DNA from: Datnioides undecimradiatus
Lineage: Eukaryota; Chordata; Actinopteri; Lobotiformes; Datnioididae
Direction of reading: 5' to 3'
Assembly: GCA_008933995.1 (NCBI GenBank)
Contig: WARS01000033.1
Coordinates: 1,614,501-1,678,500 of the forward strand
Length of the DNA: 64,000 nt
Below, in pieces: positions 24,166-36,498 of the stretch; positions within the stretch are counted from its first letter, which is position 1; each line of letters starts with the position of its first letter. The translations under genes and the position numbers were made by a program. The notes below the pieces were generated by a model. It had not been told where the DNA came from and did no database searches. It saw only the letters and a list, made by a program, of their open reading frames with translations.

Positions 24166-27100
24166 TTTCTAAAAAAAATTTATCTAATAATTCTCTGTTT
24201 GTTTTTTCCTCTGTATTTTCGATCACCTTACAGATGGAACAGATGGACATGTGCTATTTCTCACTTTACATTTCAAAAATCCACTGCACGAAGAACCGAG
24301 TGGAACTGAGAAGACCCCTGATCTGAACAGTCCACATAGATTCAACAAATCCACAAAGTGACACTATTTTCTGTCACCTGGTGCTAAGTTGGGCATCAAC
24401 ACCGCACTATCCAAAATGAGCACAGCCTCTGTCACACAGCATGATGTAAATTGAAGTTGTTAAGCCTGATAAGGAACCTATGCAAAAGCCAACGTGGCAT
24501 TAATGGCACCGGTGTTGCTGTTAGTGAGTCTGATTTAATAAGGGAATTGCGATGGTGATTGAGGTCATCTTCCTCGTCTGCTTCTTTCAAAAATAGTCTA
24601 ACATCTGTGCTCTTGAGACTCAGTGCACTTCCACTTCCACACACTGCTGCTGACATCTTAATTTGCTTCTGCCGGGCAGGTTTACTTCTCTGCAATCCTT
24701 TCGGAGAGGATTATACACCGTGCCTATTTTATTCACCTCCAATTCCAATAGAAATATTTTGGCTAGTAGCAAAAAAGGGAAATCTTATTTGATTCAGTTA
24801 TTTGTCACATAAGGTTGTGTGCTCATCCTGGAAAATAGAGAGTACTCACAGGTGAAACCTGCTTGATAATTGCTATTTTCCCACCTTCATTTTCTTCTGC
24901 CATATTTACATACAGGCCACAGGAAAGAGAAAAGCCCCCACAATTGAAGTTATTACACAGGGGTCACAGCCACTGACTTCCAACCATGACAGGAAGTCTG
25001 TCTCATCATTCCTTTTATACAGCCGCATGCCGCTCAGGCTTTCTGCAGAGGCATTCAGCCGGCAAGCGACTGCTGCAGCAGTGCATTCATAAGGTGAAAT
25101 ACCTGACTGCTCTCCCAGGGGTGGGCAATGATTGAGTAACTTTCCGAGTTCTCCAGAAACAACAGCACTCCGGCACGGGGAGCGTGGATGGGCCGGACTC
25201 TGCTCCTGTCTAAACACAAAGAGACGCTGCTCCTAAAGTGATGAGCGAGCATTCCTGGCTCATTATTTTTTCAGCTAGACACAGGTTGTCACTTTGGCTC
25301 TGCAGAGTCAAAAATAAAATTCCAGACTTTTTCCTCCAGACTCGCATAGTTTGAGCTCTCAGTAGACATCTTTATTACCTTGCCGGTGGAGGCTTTGCCG
25401 CACACAGTGTTCCTGTTTTTGACAGTAGAAAGACGTCTTTGTTCTTTTGTGTGGATTTGAAATACGGAAAGAGATGCAACCAGTAATCGCAGCAGAAACA
25501 ATCTCAAGGGTTCAAATGAGAGATTCACTGTTAACTGACTGTACATGTTGCATTAGGTTCCTGTGTCAGGTCATCCACTAAGTCATTGAACCAGTGTCAC
25601 AGTTAGTGGCAATTAGCAGACTTATATAAGAGAGAAACATGCTTTTCTCTTATCTCTTGCTTTATAACTATAATTTATCTTTATTCGAATAGGCAGTCTC
25701 CCTGTTTTCTGATCTGCTCCTCTGGTGGACCCATCCTTATTGACTCAATAATCATGCATCTTGCAAGCTACAGTTTCTTTATGCTGTTTATTCCATGGGA
25801 ACTAAGTTGTTTCAGTAGATGTTTCACGTTAAAAGCCTTCCAGCATCTCATCGGGCATGAACAAACTATAGAAATTGCTGTTGCCTGAACAGTTAAAAAA
25901 AAAAAGAATAGATTAAATATTAAATTAAGTCCTTTGAAAGTTTCATGTAATACACCTAATAAACCTGTTTAATAATAAATAAAAATGATCAGTTATTTTG
26001 CAAGACCTTTGAATCGGATCAACCACGCTTCAGGCTGCAGTGAAATGTGAAAGCACAATATGATGATCTCGACTGAATTGTGCTGTCAATATACAGTGTG
26101 TCAGATGTTTCGAGCAGTGGGGTTCAGGCAGCTGGGAAAACAGGAGGTGGAGTGTAAAGCAGCAGAAAAATCTTTTAATGATAAAAGTATAGCGTAGCTA
26201 AGCCACCTGCAGGCTGGGATAACGCACCGGGTTGTGGGTTGCAGCACAGTAGCACCCCTACTGTCATTGCCCATGTATGAGTGTAGAAAATGGTCTTTTA
26301 TGAGTCTTCACTAAACTTCTGTCATGGAAGTGTCTACTCGCAAAGTGTTGTAACACTGTTCCTGGGGCAACATCATGTTTTGGACCTATCCTTGGAATCC
26401 CGAGTCACTGCAGGTTGGGAATCTGCATCATAATCCTTGGTTCCCAGGTTTTAAATGTACAACATCCGCAGGAATGCTGTGCTTCACTACATTATCTGTT
26501 TGGTAACAGTACTTGAAACACAGCATACAGGTAGGAGATGAGAATTAATGAGCCAAAATCAAAGACGAAAGGAACTCCAAGCGACAGCTGAATACAAAAT
26601 CATTCTATTGTATGGATTAAACTGGTGCTGTTAAAATGTAAATGATCCTGAATGCATCATGTGAGTGCTACAGCATTTATACGCAGCGCAGACAACAACG
26701 TGAATGTGCAAGTGCATGATTTGCATTCGAGGAAAGCAAAGTACATATGCATAGCACATGTCACGCAGAGGGTAAAGTAAACATAGTAAAGTGACTGATA
26801 GCCAAAGATTCTGGTGTCACATTGTGTAATACTGCCAGGGCGCATCACTGACATGATGTCTGGCGATATGAGTAACTTTGTGCTAAACCTAGCCCACACA
26901 TGAGAAATGAACTTATATTATATAGATGTGGATGTCGGTATTTGACGGCCGGGTTGTGAGGACGGGCTGCAGTGTCTGCTGTCGTCTCTTTCTGTCCCTG
27001 TTCGTTGGCCAGCGTTGCAAGGTTAAACTGGATCAGCTGATCCTGAGGCAGAGCTGAACTGAGCTGAGCCGTTTTCACGTCATCACGTATTTTGGCTCGA

Positions 27101-28082
27101 GCGTTTTAGTTCTCGGCAGATGATGGATCCAAGAAACATGAAATGTCTCCACACTTGTTCAAGACTCAGACATTTTTTGGCTACATACCAGCATTTTTTC
27201 AAGAATTGACTGTGTTCCCTTTTTTATATTAAAAGAAATCCCCATTCAGCACAAAGTGTACAAAGCTCTCTTCTTCTAAGTAGCCTCTAAATGGGACTCT
27301 TTCATGTTTATCTACGGGAATTAAAGCTTTTTGCAGGTGAGCAAGCTGAGGGAGAATCTGCAGTAGGTCCCCTGACAGTTGAGAAATTTTAATTAGCATT
27401 GCTTGCAGTTTGGGTCACCAACATAGACATCCATCTGAGACTGTTCAATATTTAATTAAATGGCTCTTGCTTTACACCTTTGTTCACCTCAGAACACAAT
27501 TCCCTGCAACACCTTGTATTCCGTATCCCAATTAATCAGCGCAAAACACGTAATGAGAAACAGCTGTCAGAGCAAATACTCAATAAATCCTACAAGCATC
27601 AGTTTGTTGTTGTCTTAAGTGAAATCGGGTATTTAAAGTGTTACGTGGAGGCTTAAGAGCAACAGATTTAATGCTCTACAGAAAATGCAGCAGGATTGTC
27701 AAACGCAACAAATAGCTTTTGCAGACGTATGAAGCCGGAGTTGGTAAACTAGTCACCACACAACCACAGCTTATTAATTATCCACTGGCTGACAAAGTGC
27801 ATGCATTTTTATCATCACCTCATATCCTACCATGCATTCACTTCTTTTCTGGAGAACGTTCTCTCATCTACAGTAGCTGGGCAGTGCCAAAAACCTACAT
27901 GACACCGATACAGGAAATGACTCTTAGGTGTAAAGTGTGTTTTCTTCCTGTACCATCTCTGGAATCCATTAGATAAACTGAGTACATAGTAAATATGGAC
28001 ATGGACATGGACATGCCTGTGACATGATCATATGTTTATAGGTGTGCACATGTTTATGTTTCCTATATACTCTGTGTATATG

Positions 28083-28760
28083 GCAGGGGCGGGCCGTGCA
28101 TTTCACACCTAGGCCTTCAGTGGTGTCCTGCCTGAATTAATCCACCTCATAATACCATCATTGTGTTGCCACGGTTATTAGAAATGATCAATATTATACA
28201 GAAACGCAGTATAACAGGCGTTGCATCACAGACAGGTATACATATAAGTATTGTCATTGAATACCTTCAGCCATTGTCAATTGAAAAAACAAATGAATCA
28301 AGAGGAATCTATTTTAGTTTATTTTTATCTTGTGAAGTTCGCTAAAGATACGGTTTGCTAGCTCTGACGAGTGCACGCTGTGACCATCCAATCAGAGGAC
28401 GTGAAAATGCCGACGTTACTATGCGCCCACTAGATGGGCCCCGGTGTCGCCAGCTCGAAATCTGATTGGTTAAAGCAACAGTTTCATTGCCATTTGTTTT
28501 AAGCTACAGACGCCAGCACTGATGATTCTGAAGGTCTCAAGGCAGATTTCTTTGACCCTAGCAACACATGATATCTGAAATATGATTGGATAAAAGGTCT
28601 AAAATATAAACACACTACTGGAAGCAACCAAGAGAAAAGCCATTATATGAAGATAATGGACTATCCCAATAGGAGTCATTAATACACATTCATGGAAAAA
28701 CATATTGAAACGTAAGTGAGTGATGTTTAGATTTAGGCCAGCAGAGAAGGCCTTGCTGGT
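28083..28760. mobile_element. Candidate non-autonomous DNA transposon
   Basis: The left end is GC-rich (GGGGCGGGCCGTGCATTTCA), followed by CCTAGGCCTTCAGTGG, an arrangement I associate with termini of fish DNA transposons. At the right end GAGAAGGCCTTGCTGG gives an inverted AGGCCTTC word (28111-28118 against 28746-28753). No transposase frame is present between them and no target-site duplication was identified, so boundaries and class are uncertain. Confidence 0.3.
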
Positions 28761-29806
28761 ATACCACTGGTATATGGATAGCATTTCCTAGATATGTATG
28801 TCCATGTGTATTCATTCACATAGTCTTCATGGGTATGTCATTATGTTTGTCTATCAGTTCCTCTATCAGTCCCTCCGTCTGTGTGTACATGTCCATGTGA
28901 TTGTGTGCATGTAAGCGTCTGATCGGGGATCAGGGATTAGCAGGATTGCTTCTGTTTCAGCCAGTGTTTCACCTTTTTATGAAACATCTTCAGAGCCGTT
29001 TGTGTTTTTATCTCTGTTGGCTGGCCAAAGCGGTATTCCTTTCACTGAGGAAGATGATGTGTGAAAGTAGTTTTGCTCTGTGCTACCTTGCAGTTGCCTC
29101 TGGCTGATCCCTTAGTGCCGATTCTTCCGGTGTTTGTTTCTGTGACATATGGACAGAACACTGCCGGGTCAAGACTGTTCACACATTTAAAAATCCAGGA
29201 AACCTGATAAAGCTGCCATAACTGAGCAACCTGTGCTTTTTCACAACAGCACAGTGAAGCCTCTTCATTTGTTCTTAATCCATTATTGTCAGTGCTTGTT
29301 TGTATGAGGATACAATGGGTTTGACAGTTGACTGTGACGCCTGGCTCCGTACAGCAACACAATAGGATGAATGTGAAAATATCAAGGCGTGCATGAACAG
29401 CTGAGCTGCCGCACTCTTCGTCATACTTGAAAACTGTGTGTTTCAGCTGATTAGTCATTCCCATCTTGGAGGATCTTGGAGCTTATGAGATCTTACTTAA
29501 AGGGACTATTTAATATTCACATGTTCCTGGTTTACCTGTAAGCTCCACTTTTCACTCTGATATTTCCCAGGTGACATGAAGGCAGCACAGGATACTGAGA
29601 GCAGGCTATGGGGGGAGTCAGAGGTGTAACGAATTAATGACATACTGGGGTGGAGCGCAGCCATCATTAATGTTCTCTGCAGCACCTGCGTTCTCCCTTC
29701 AAGACAACATAAAATGTGGTCTGTTAAAAAGACCAAGTGATCGCTTGTTCATGACTTTGATGCAATACTTTGTGACTTATGAAAGAAACAACACACCATA
29801 GCTCAT

Positions 29807-29809
<3 letters not shown>

Positions 29810-29841
<32 letters not shown>
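29810..29841 (+). repeat. (CA)16 microsatellite
   Basis: Sixteen uninterrupted CA units, likely polymorphic. Confidence 0.95.
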
Positions 29842-32800
29842 AATGTGTAGCTGCTCCTTTGGTTTTGTAAAACCGCAAGCTTAAATTGGCTTGTGTTATC
29901 AGGATGGCATTGCTGAGTCAGTTGAATGTTACTCAGCTACCTCATGATAAACTCATGATAATGTTACATTGTCACGTATACGATCATATACAGTAAAATG
30001 CATATGTGTAGAAAAATGCATAGAAACAAGAAGCCTAACAAATCAAGAAATACATCAAGATAAAATTAACAATAAAAATAAATACATGCGAGAACAGATG
30101 GAATAGATATCTGCAGATATCAACAGTATCTGAAATGTGATGTATCATTAAGAACACATTGAATTAAACACCAAAGGAAGATGGAATCAGCCCGGACATG
30201 TTTCACCTGAATCTTTAGGCTTTTTGTTCTTTCGCTCTTGCAGTTTTAATAAAGTCAGCAGCAGCTGAGCTCATTACTTGTGTAAGAGCGGCTGCACATG
30301 CACAAATCTAAAGCAGCCCCCCCATTAACAACACAGTCCCGCGTGCACGGTGTAACCTCAGCGCTGTGCAGAATGTATTAATTTAATAATGATGAACCTA
30401 ACATGACTCAAACAGCTAATGTCTGAGTGGGCAGGGCTTCAGAGTCTCTTGGGCATTTCAAAAGACAACACATAACTTGCTACATCAAACTGAGTTTCTC
30501 CTAGATTAAACTACCAGTGTCAACAAACCCTCTGCAGACATCTATAGTCATTTGAAATGTTTTGTGTGTGTGCCACTTTGAGTCGGCCTCCAGTGTGTCC
30601 TTTCTCCTGTTTGATCACAGGGATTATTTGGAGGTTTAGTCTTTTAAGTCCTGTTTCATTTTACCCATCTAGCTTGTTAGCATTTAAATGACTTTTTGTA
30701 ATTGCCAAGGCGAATCTTGAAATAACACGAGGCAAATGGCTTTTCGTCGCTCCTCCTCTGCACACCCTCCTTGTTGTTAACCTCCCCATTCAGTCTCAGT
30801 AACAAACAAACAGAAAATCCTCTGGATCCCTGTCAGGAGTTTGCTTCGCTCCAAATAATGCAACGTTGCTGTTGCTCGGCTGGTTCCGATGCTTGTCACT
30901 TTGAGTTTTGCTAACCCCAACGTGTAGCAAATATTCACCGATTATTCACACAAAGCCATGGGAGCGAACCACGAGAGACATCACCGTAAGATAACAGAAC
31001 CGTTACAAGAGTTTCTTTGGGTGTACATGCATTTGCGCTTAGTTTCATTGTTGCACTGTTGCATCTTTCCCATAAAAACATCAACCTTTCTGGGACCAGT
31101 ATTCCTAATCAGGACCAAATTCTACTACAATCTGTTAGGGTCAGTGTTGGGTGTCCACACTGAATGGAAGCCATGCAGAGATAGCTGCACAAACTGTGTG
31201 TGTACATGTTTGTGAGGACACTATAAGAATGCTTGTGACGTCCTGCAGTGAAAGCTCTTATCTTGTATTTACACATAAGGACTTTGGGCAGGGCGTGACT
31301 TCATATTTAATCTTTAAGCCTCCATCCAAATATGATTAAATCCAAAATAGGAACCTATAGAAGGAAGTGTGGCCGGATCATCCGGCAGCAGTAACCCCTG
31401 ACTGTCCACAGTTGCAGTTAACACAAGAGAACATATCAAGGTCACATGAGTCAGAGCTGCTGGATAACATCTCAAGACTCTTCAACACCACAGACAGCCA
31501 TGAAATGTGATTCGTGGTCCCCAGAGGACGATACGTCATGATGTTGATGACCCCAACCTTTAATCAGACTTGAGTTTTATCTTAAATTCATCTGTCTGAA
31601 TGGATTTAAGCTTGAGCTGAAGTCTTGTCATCTGTAGTAACATCACACTCAGACCGTGGTTATAATTTCAATTTTAGATTTATTACTATTGTATAGCAGT
31701 ATGATATTATATTAGATTTGTATATTCATATTAATTTTAGATAAACAATGGAGAAAGTCAAATACAACATGTGTTTAATCTACTTCCTTCAAAGTAAGGA
31801 TCAGCTTCTATTCATGTTGCATGTATTTGAATTGGACATGTTAAGCCTCTGTTGGTGTGGGCAGAGAGAGCCTGGGAGCGCACAATACCGCAGGAAATGG
31901 AAACCTGTCTTAGGAGCGGCCAAACTTTGTCTGGTTAGCTGTGAGCTGAGGGTTGATGGAGAGATGAGTCTGGTTTAATTGCTGAACTCAGGTTCAGTCC
32001 TGCCACAGCTCAACAAATGATACACCTCAGCCCTCAACACAGCCTGTTTTACTGCATCAGATCTTTCCCTCGCTGCTCTGACCGCCACTGAGTAGCCCCT
32101 GAAACACTCCAGAGCCAAGAAAGCATGCTCTGTTACCGTGACAACCAGCAACTGTGAGTTATTGTATTTCTAGCTGCAACATAACTTTTGATATTTCTTA
32201 CCTTTTTCTTCTGCTTTCATTGTTTACGGTGACGGAACGTTAATAAAAATACACAATAAACGAACAACTAGATGATAAACCTTTGTGGCATCCTTGGTCT
32301 GTCGGAAAGGCACCACAGGGTGCAGCCACAGGTGAAACAGGCCGGAAACTTTGTCAGTGCAGCTCTAAAAGTAAATTCCACATTGTTCTTCAAATGATAT
32401 TTTAGCACAATGGCACATTTTAATCCATCTGCAAACAGTGTTATATAAAAAGAGGAAATGTACCATGCAAACATTCTAAGTATCACTGACTAAAATTAGC
32501 AGAGGGAACAGCTTTGACTTTCACATTATGACATGCCTGTGGGCACACTTTACCTTAAGTAAGAACTTTCCTTTCAACATGGAAGATGTTTTTATAGCAC
32601 TGTCCCACGGTCGAGATAAGTCGGTGGATTAATGTAGAATGAAGCACTTTTTAAAATGTCTGCATCGCACTGATAAGCAGGCAGTATGTAAATAAAGTTA
32701 ATATCGGCAATGCAGCGTTGGAGGAAAACAGCTTTGTGAGAAAAATGATAAAGCTCCTAGAGTGAGGAAACTTGTAAACGTGTAGCTCAGATAGATGAGA

Positions 32801-34823
32801 GGCAGCCTGCATGTAAGGGGATCCGCGATCACTCGGTATAGCAGCTGTAAGTATGATTAACAACATCAGGTGACAGGTGAAAGGTGTGCACTTGGGAGAT
32901 TACGTATCAATGCATTAGACATGAGAGGAGTGTTTGAAAAGGTGTGAACACGACTGGACTGATCCCTTTGAGGGCGTTAAATTGCAGCATAAACGTAAAC
33001 ATAACAGCAAATGAAAGGAGGGGAAATGATGAAGAAGCCCAGTAGATGGATTGGGAGTAGGGTGACTGAATCCAAATGCTCGATTCACCATAGCAAACTT
33101 GGTATGCACCTGTCGGCTCTGCTCCTTTTTGTCGCAATCTTTAAAGAATACTACAGATGTTTATTGCACTGATTATCTCTGGTTGATGAAATGTAGAAGC
33201 AGTTAAGTGACGCCACCAGCTGTCAGAATCTGCTTTGGCTTAATCATGTTGATTATTTTACTCATTCAGCTGTTCGGTTGAACAAACTCTTTGGTTATTC
33301 TCAAAGCATCCTGAGCTGCTGTACCTAATGAATTACCGTCTTGTCAGCAAGTGGCAATCCACATGTGTAGCTCCCATGGATCCGCGGGGCCTCATTTGGT
33401 GCAACATGTGAACAGATAGGCAGACGACCATTCCCAGTAAATCCCAGGTTATCCAAGCATGGCAACCAAAAACAGCTCCTGTGCACTACTGTATCCCTGC
33501 GGGTACAACTGGATCATATCATATGTGCCAATCACGGCCCGATTACTTGACGCATAGTGACGATCCTAGCCAACCACAGGTATTGTTGATAGGTAAAGTT
33601 AGCTAACATAGCACAGTCATAACTTTATTGTTTCAAGGGAAAACTATATGTAATGTTACCTGATACACCCGGTCCTGCACTGATGCACTGCCATGCTGGA
33701 AGCCCTCCCGTTTATGTGCCGATAACTGAAAGTAGTAAATTATTTCATGGGGCTCACAGACAGCAAAGATCAGCTTCTGGAGCATTGATTTGCACTGCGC
33801 ATCACATTATAAAAAGACAATTCAACTCTGGCAACTCTTGTCTCTCTTACGCCTGAGACAAGCGTACCTGTGACAGTTCCAGGGGATTGCGCCCGCTCGT
33901 CGTTCTGCCTTTCAGATTGCCCGCACATCCCTACCTGCCCACTCGCCTCTCATTGAAAACGAATTACTAGGCGCATCAATCGTTCCCTGTCTGAAAAGAC
34001 CTTTACTCTGCATCCAGGTGCAAGGATAATAGGAGGTGGATGAATCAGTGCTGTCATGGAAGTGTTCAATAATGGCTCCCACTTACCACCAGAAGACAAG
34101 AACTATTATTACCAGAGAGCTTTTCCTCTTCTATATGAAAATGATAGTTAATTAAACCAACAAAGCAAATACTCTTCTCTCGTTGGCTCCTAAAGTATGT
34201 GTTTGATGCTGAAAGGCAACTGGCTGATGTTTGTGTTACATGGCGCTTCGGACCTGAGACAAGGACTCCAGACTTATGTTGGAGTTTGAGGTAAGTTAGA
34301 CTTGACTTTGAGCAAAAACATCTAATTCTTATGTTTTGATCATATATAACTAAATAAAACAACAACTGACAAGCCATGCACATCAATACATATTGAATAC
34401 AGTATTTAATTAGTAACTATGCGCACTGCAATGTCTTAGTTCTGTAAATGTGGATGGAAAGCATTCAGTGAGACTGCAAATCCAAAGACGATTGACTTGA
34501 CTTGAACTTAGTATGAAGAACTTCAGACTAGAAATAAATGTCTCTCAGCAAACTTTAAGGAATTCTTACTGACTTGAGATTTGGCATCATTTTCCCTCAG
34601 TTTGACTTGACATAAGATTCATGTTGGACTTTTCACGAAACACCTAGAGTGTGACCTACTGGAACAGAGACATGAGCTGTTTTTTACTGAGATTTGACTC
34701 TCATTTTAAAACAGAGGGCTACACAACAAAACATATGGTATTATCTCTTTATGCAATACAAGAAAACCTATTTTTATGTTGGAGTGTACAGGATGAACCG
34801 TGGTGTCTCCCAGCCCAGTAAAA

Positions 34824-34919
34824 GAAGTTTTCCTGTAGTGTGGTGGTACGGATGTAGATACTTCTGTATGGCTTGCCAGATGGCAGCGAGGTGGGCAGAC
34901 TATTGCTGAAGTTGGAGCT
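34824..34919. repeat. Interspersed repeat fragment, copy 1
   Basis: Shares an ordered series of words with 49577-49674: TGTAGTGTG, AGATACTT.TGTAT, GC.TG.CAGA.GGCAG, and a final AGCT. On the minus strand the core reads LPSGKPYRSIYIR, close to the LLPSGRRYR motif near the C-terminus of many fish LINE polyproteins. It may therefore be a short LINE ORF2 remnant. Similarity to copy 2 is visible by eye but diverged. Confidence 0.45.
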
Positions 34920-34945
34920 ATCTTTTAATACTCTTTGGGCAAATT

Positions 34946-35176
34946 CAATTCAATTCAATTTTATTTATATAGCGCCAATTCACAACAAAAAGTCATCTCA
35001 GGGCACTTTACAAACAGAGCAGGTCTAGACCACACCCATTACTGTTAGTTACACCCAACAGTTCCACCATGAGCAAGCACTTGGCAACAGTGGCAAGGAA
35101 AAACTTCCTTTTAACAGGCAGAAACCTTGGACAGATCCTGGCTCTAGGTGGACGGCCATCTGTCTTGACCGGTTGG

Positions 35177-35223
<47 letters not shown>

Positions 35224-36070
35224 ATATAGAATAATGACAGCAAATGACAGCAATAGGCAGCAGAGGACACGGGGCAGGTCGGTGGAGCCACAGGTCAGAT
35301 GTTCAGCTCTGGAGCCACAGGTATCTGTAGAGAGATACAGAGAGAGAGACCAGAGAGAAACAAGCACAGCACTAGGGGAGAGAGGACACAGAGTTAATGG
35401 AGTTTAAGGAGAGAGAGGGAAGAGGAGAAGTGTGGAGACGATCATGGGATGTCCCCCAGCAGCCTCGGCCTATAGCAGCATAACTAGGGGATGGCATGGA
35501 TGGTGTAGTTCAGATGGTAACTAGAGCTAGCTGTAGGCTTTGTCGAACAAGAAGGTTTTAAGTTTTACTTTAAAAGTAGAGAGAGAAAGCAGGGTGTCTG
35601 CCTCTCGGACCCAGACTGGCAGCTGGTTCCACAGGAGAGGAGCCTGATAGCTAAAGGCTCGGCCTCCCATTCTACTTTTGGAGATTCTGGGAACCACAAG
35701 CAAACCTGCACTCTGGGAGCGAAGTGATCTGTTGGGTTGATAGGGACTCAGCATCTCATTGAGGTACAATGGAGCTTGGCCATTAAGGGCCTTGTAGGTA
35801 AGAAGAAGGACTTTAAAATCTATTCTGGACTTTACAGGGAGCCAATGAAGAGAAGCTAAAACCGGAGAAATATGATCTCTCTTGCTAATTCCCATCAGAA
35901 CCCTCGCAGCAGCGTTTTGGATGAGCTGGAGGCCTCGCAGTGAGCTAGTCGGACAACCTGACAACAAGGAATTACAATAGTCCAGCCTTGAGGTAACAAA
36001 TGCGTGGACTAGCTTTTCGGCATCATTTTTGGACATTTTTGGACAGGATACTCCTAATCTTAGCTATGAC
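34946..36070 (-). mobile_element. L2-clade LINE, 5'-truncated copy with 3'UTR and tail
   Basis: This is the best preserved mobile element in the window. On the minus strand an uninterrupted frame from 36036 to 35527 (169 codons) gives the C-terminal end of ORF2: NDAEKLVHAFVTSRLDYCNS, then LLSGCPTSSLRGLQLIQNAA, ISPVLASLHWLPVKSRIDFK and WNQLPVWVREADTL, ending TFLFDKAYS. Upstream residues equivalent to IAKIRSILS are readable to about 36070 but are put out of frame by a 10-base tandem duplication at 36024-36043. The 3'UTR holds a 41-base GA repeat (35179-35219) and ends in CTATATAAATAAAATTGAAT followed by TTGAAT-type units at 34946-34965, the usual L2 tail. Endonuclease and catalytic RT parts are absent, as expected for a 5'-truncated insertion. 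The nearly clean frame suggests it is the youngest LINE copy here. Confidence 0.9.
35179..35219 (+). repeat. (GA)n microsatellite within L2 3'UTR
   Basis: Perfect GA repeat of 41 bases. It occupies the same place in the element as the CT repeat at 18951-19008 in the opposite orientation. Confidence 0.95.
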
Positions 36071-36263
36071 TAGTTAATCTTAAATCAACTCACTGATGAG
36101 TCTGATGCCTGTTAGAGGGATGCTCGTGTCATTTGAAGTGAGACTTGACTTCAACTTCTCCCAAAGGAGATGATTTAAGTTGGACATCACTTTAATTTGT
36201 TGTACAAGATGTAGCTTGAACTTGAACTAGTGCTTGACTTGTCTTGCGGTCAAATGGTCTGGT

Positions 36264-36498
36264 CAGCTGTGCTTCAGAGGTAGAGCTGGTCATCCACTGA
36301 TTAAAAGATTGGCAATTTGATGTCAGAGGCTCCCTGGGCAAGACATAGAACCCTAAATTGCTCCAAATGGCTGGGCCACTGATGTGTTAACGTGTATGAA
36401 TGTCTTTAGTCTCCTTTCTGATGTTCCATTAGTGTATGAATGGGTAGTGTTGAGTGTTTTGAACAGACTATATTAGTACAGTCCATTTACCATTTACT
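36264..36498 (+). mobile_element. tRNA-derived SINE, diverged copy
   Basis: AGCTGTGCTTCAGAGGTAGAGC is a decayed tRNA-like box A region (key part TTCAGAGGTAGAGC). The box B position reads GGCAATTTGATGTC. The body then reads CCTGGGCAAGACATAGAACC, AATTGCTCC, GTGTGTATGAATG-like and GAATGGGTAGTG, and the 3' end reads TAGTACAGTCCATTTAC. The order is that of the SINE at 40012-40190, but this copy keeps the 3' tail and has a more damaged promoter. Confidence 0.75.

Larger units (their letters stand above)
24166..34823. other. Long gene-poor stretch
   Basis: Over 10 kb hold no supportable gene. Contents seen: a CA microsatellite (29810-29841), a candidate transposon-like unit (28083-28760), a small ATGGAC tandem (27993-28010), and unique TAAT-rich blocks, the clearest around 27380-27560. 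Open frames reach 140 codons at 29042-29464 on the minus strand with no motif. Confidence 0.5.

Noticed and set aside
29042-29464. Minus-strand open frame of 140 codons
   Set aside because: Cys-rich in places but without spacing of any known domain; no supporting context.
35069-35407. Plus-strand frame with a long Arg-Glu repeat
   Set aside because: It is the translation of the GA microsatellite antisense to the L2 element.
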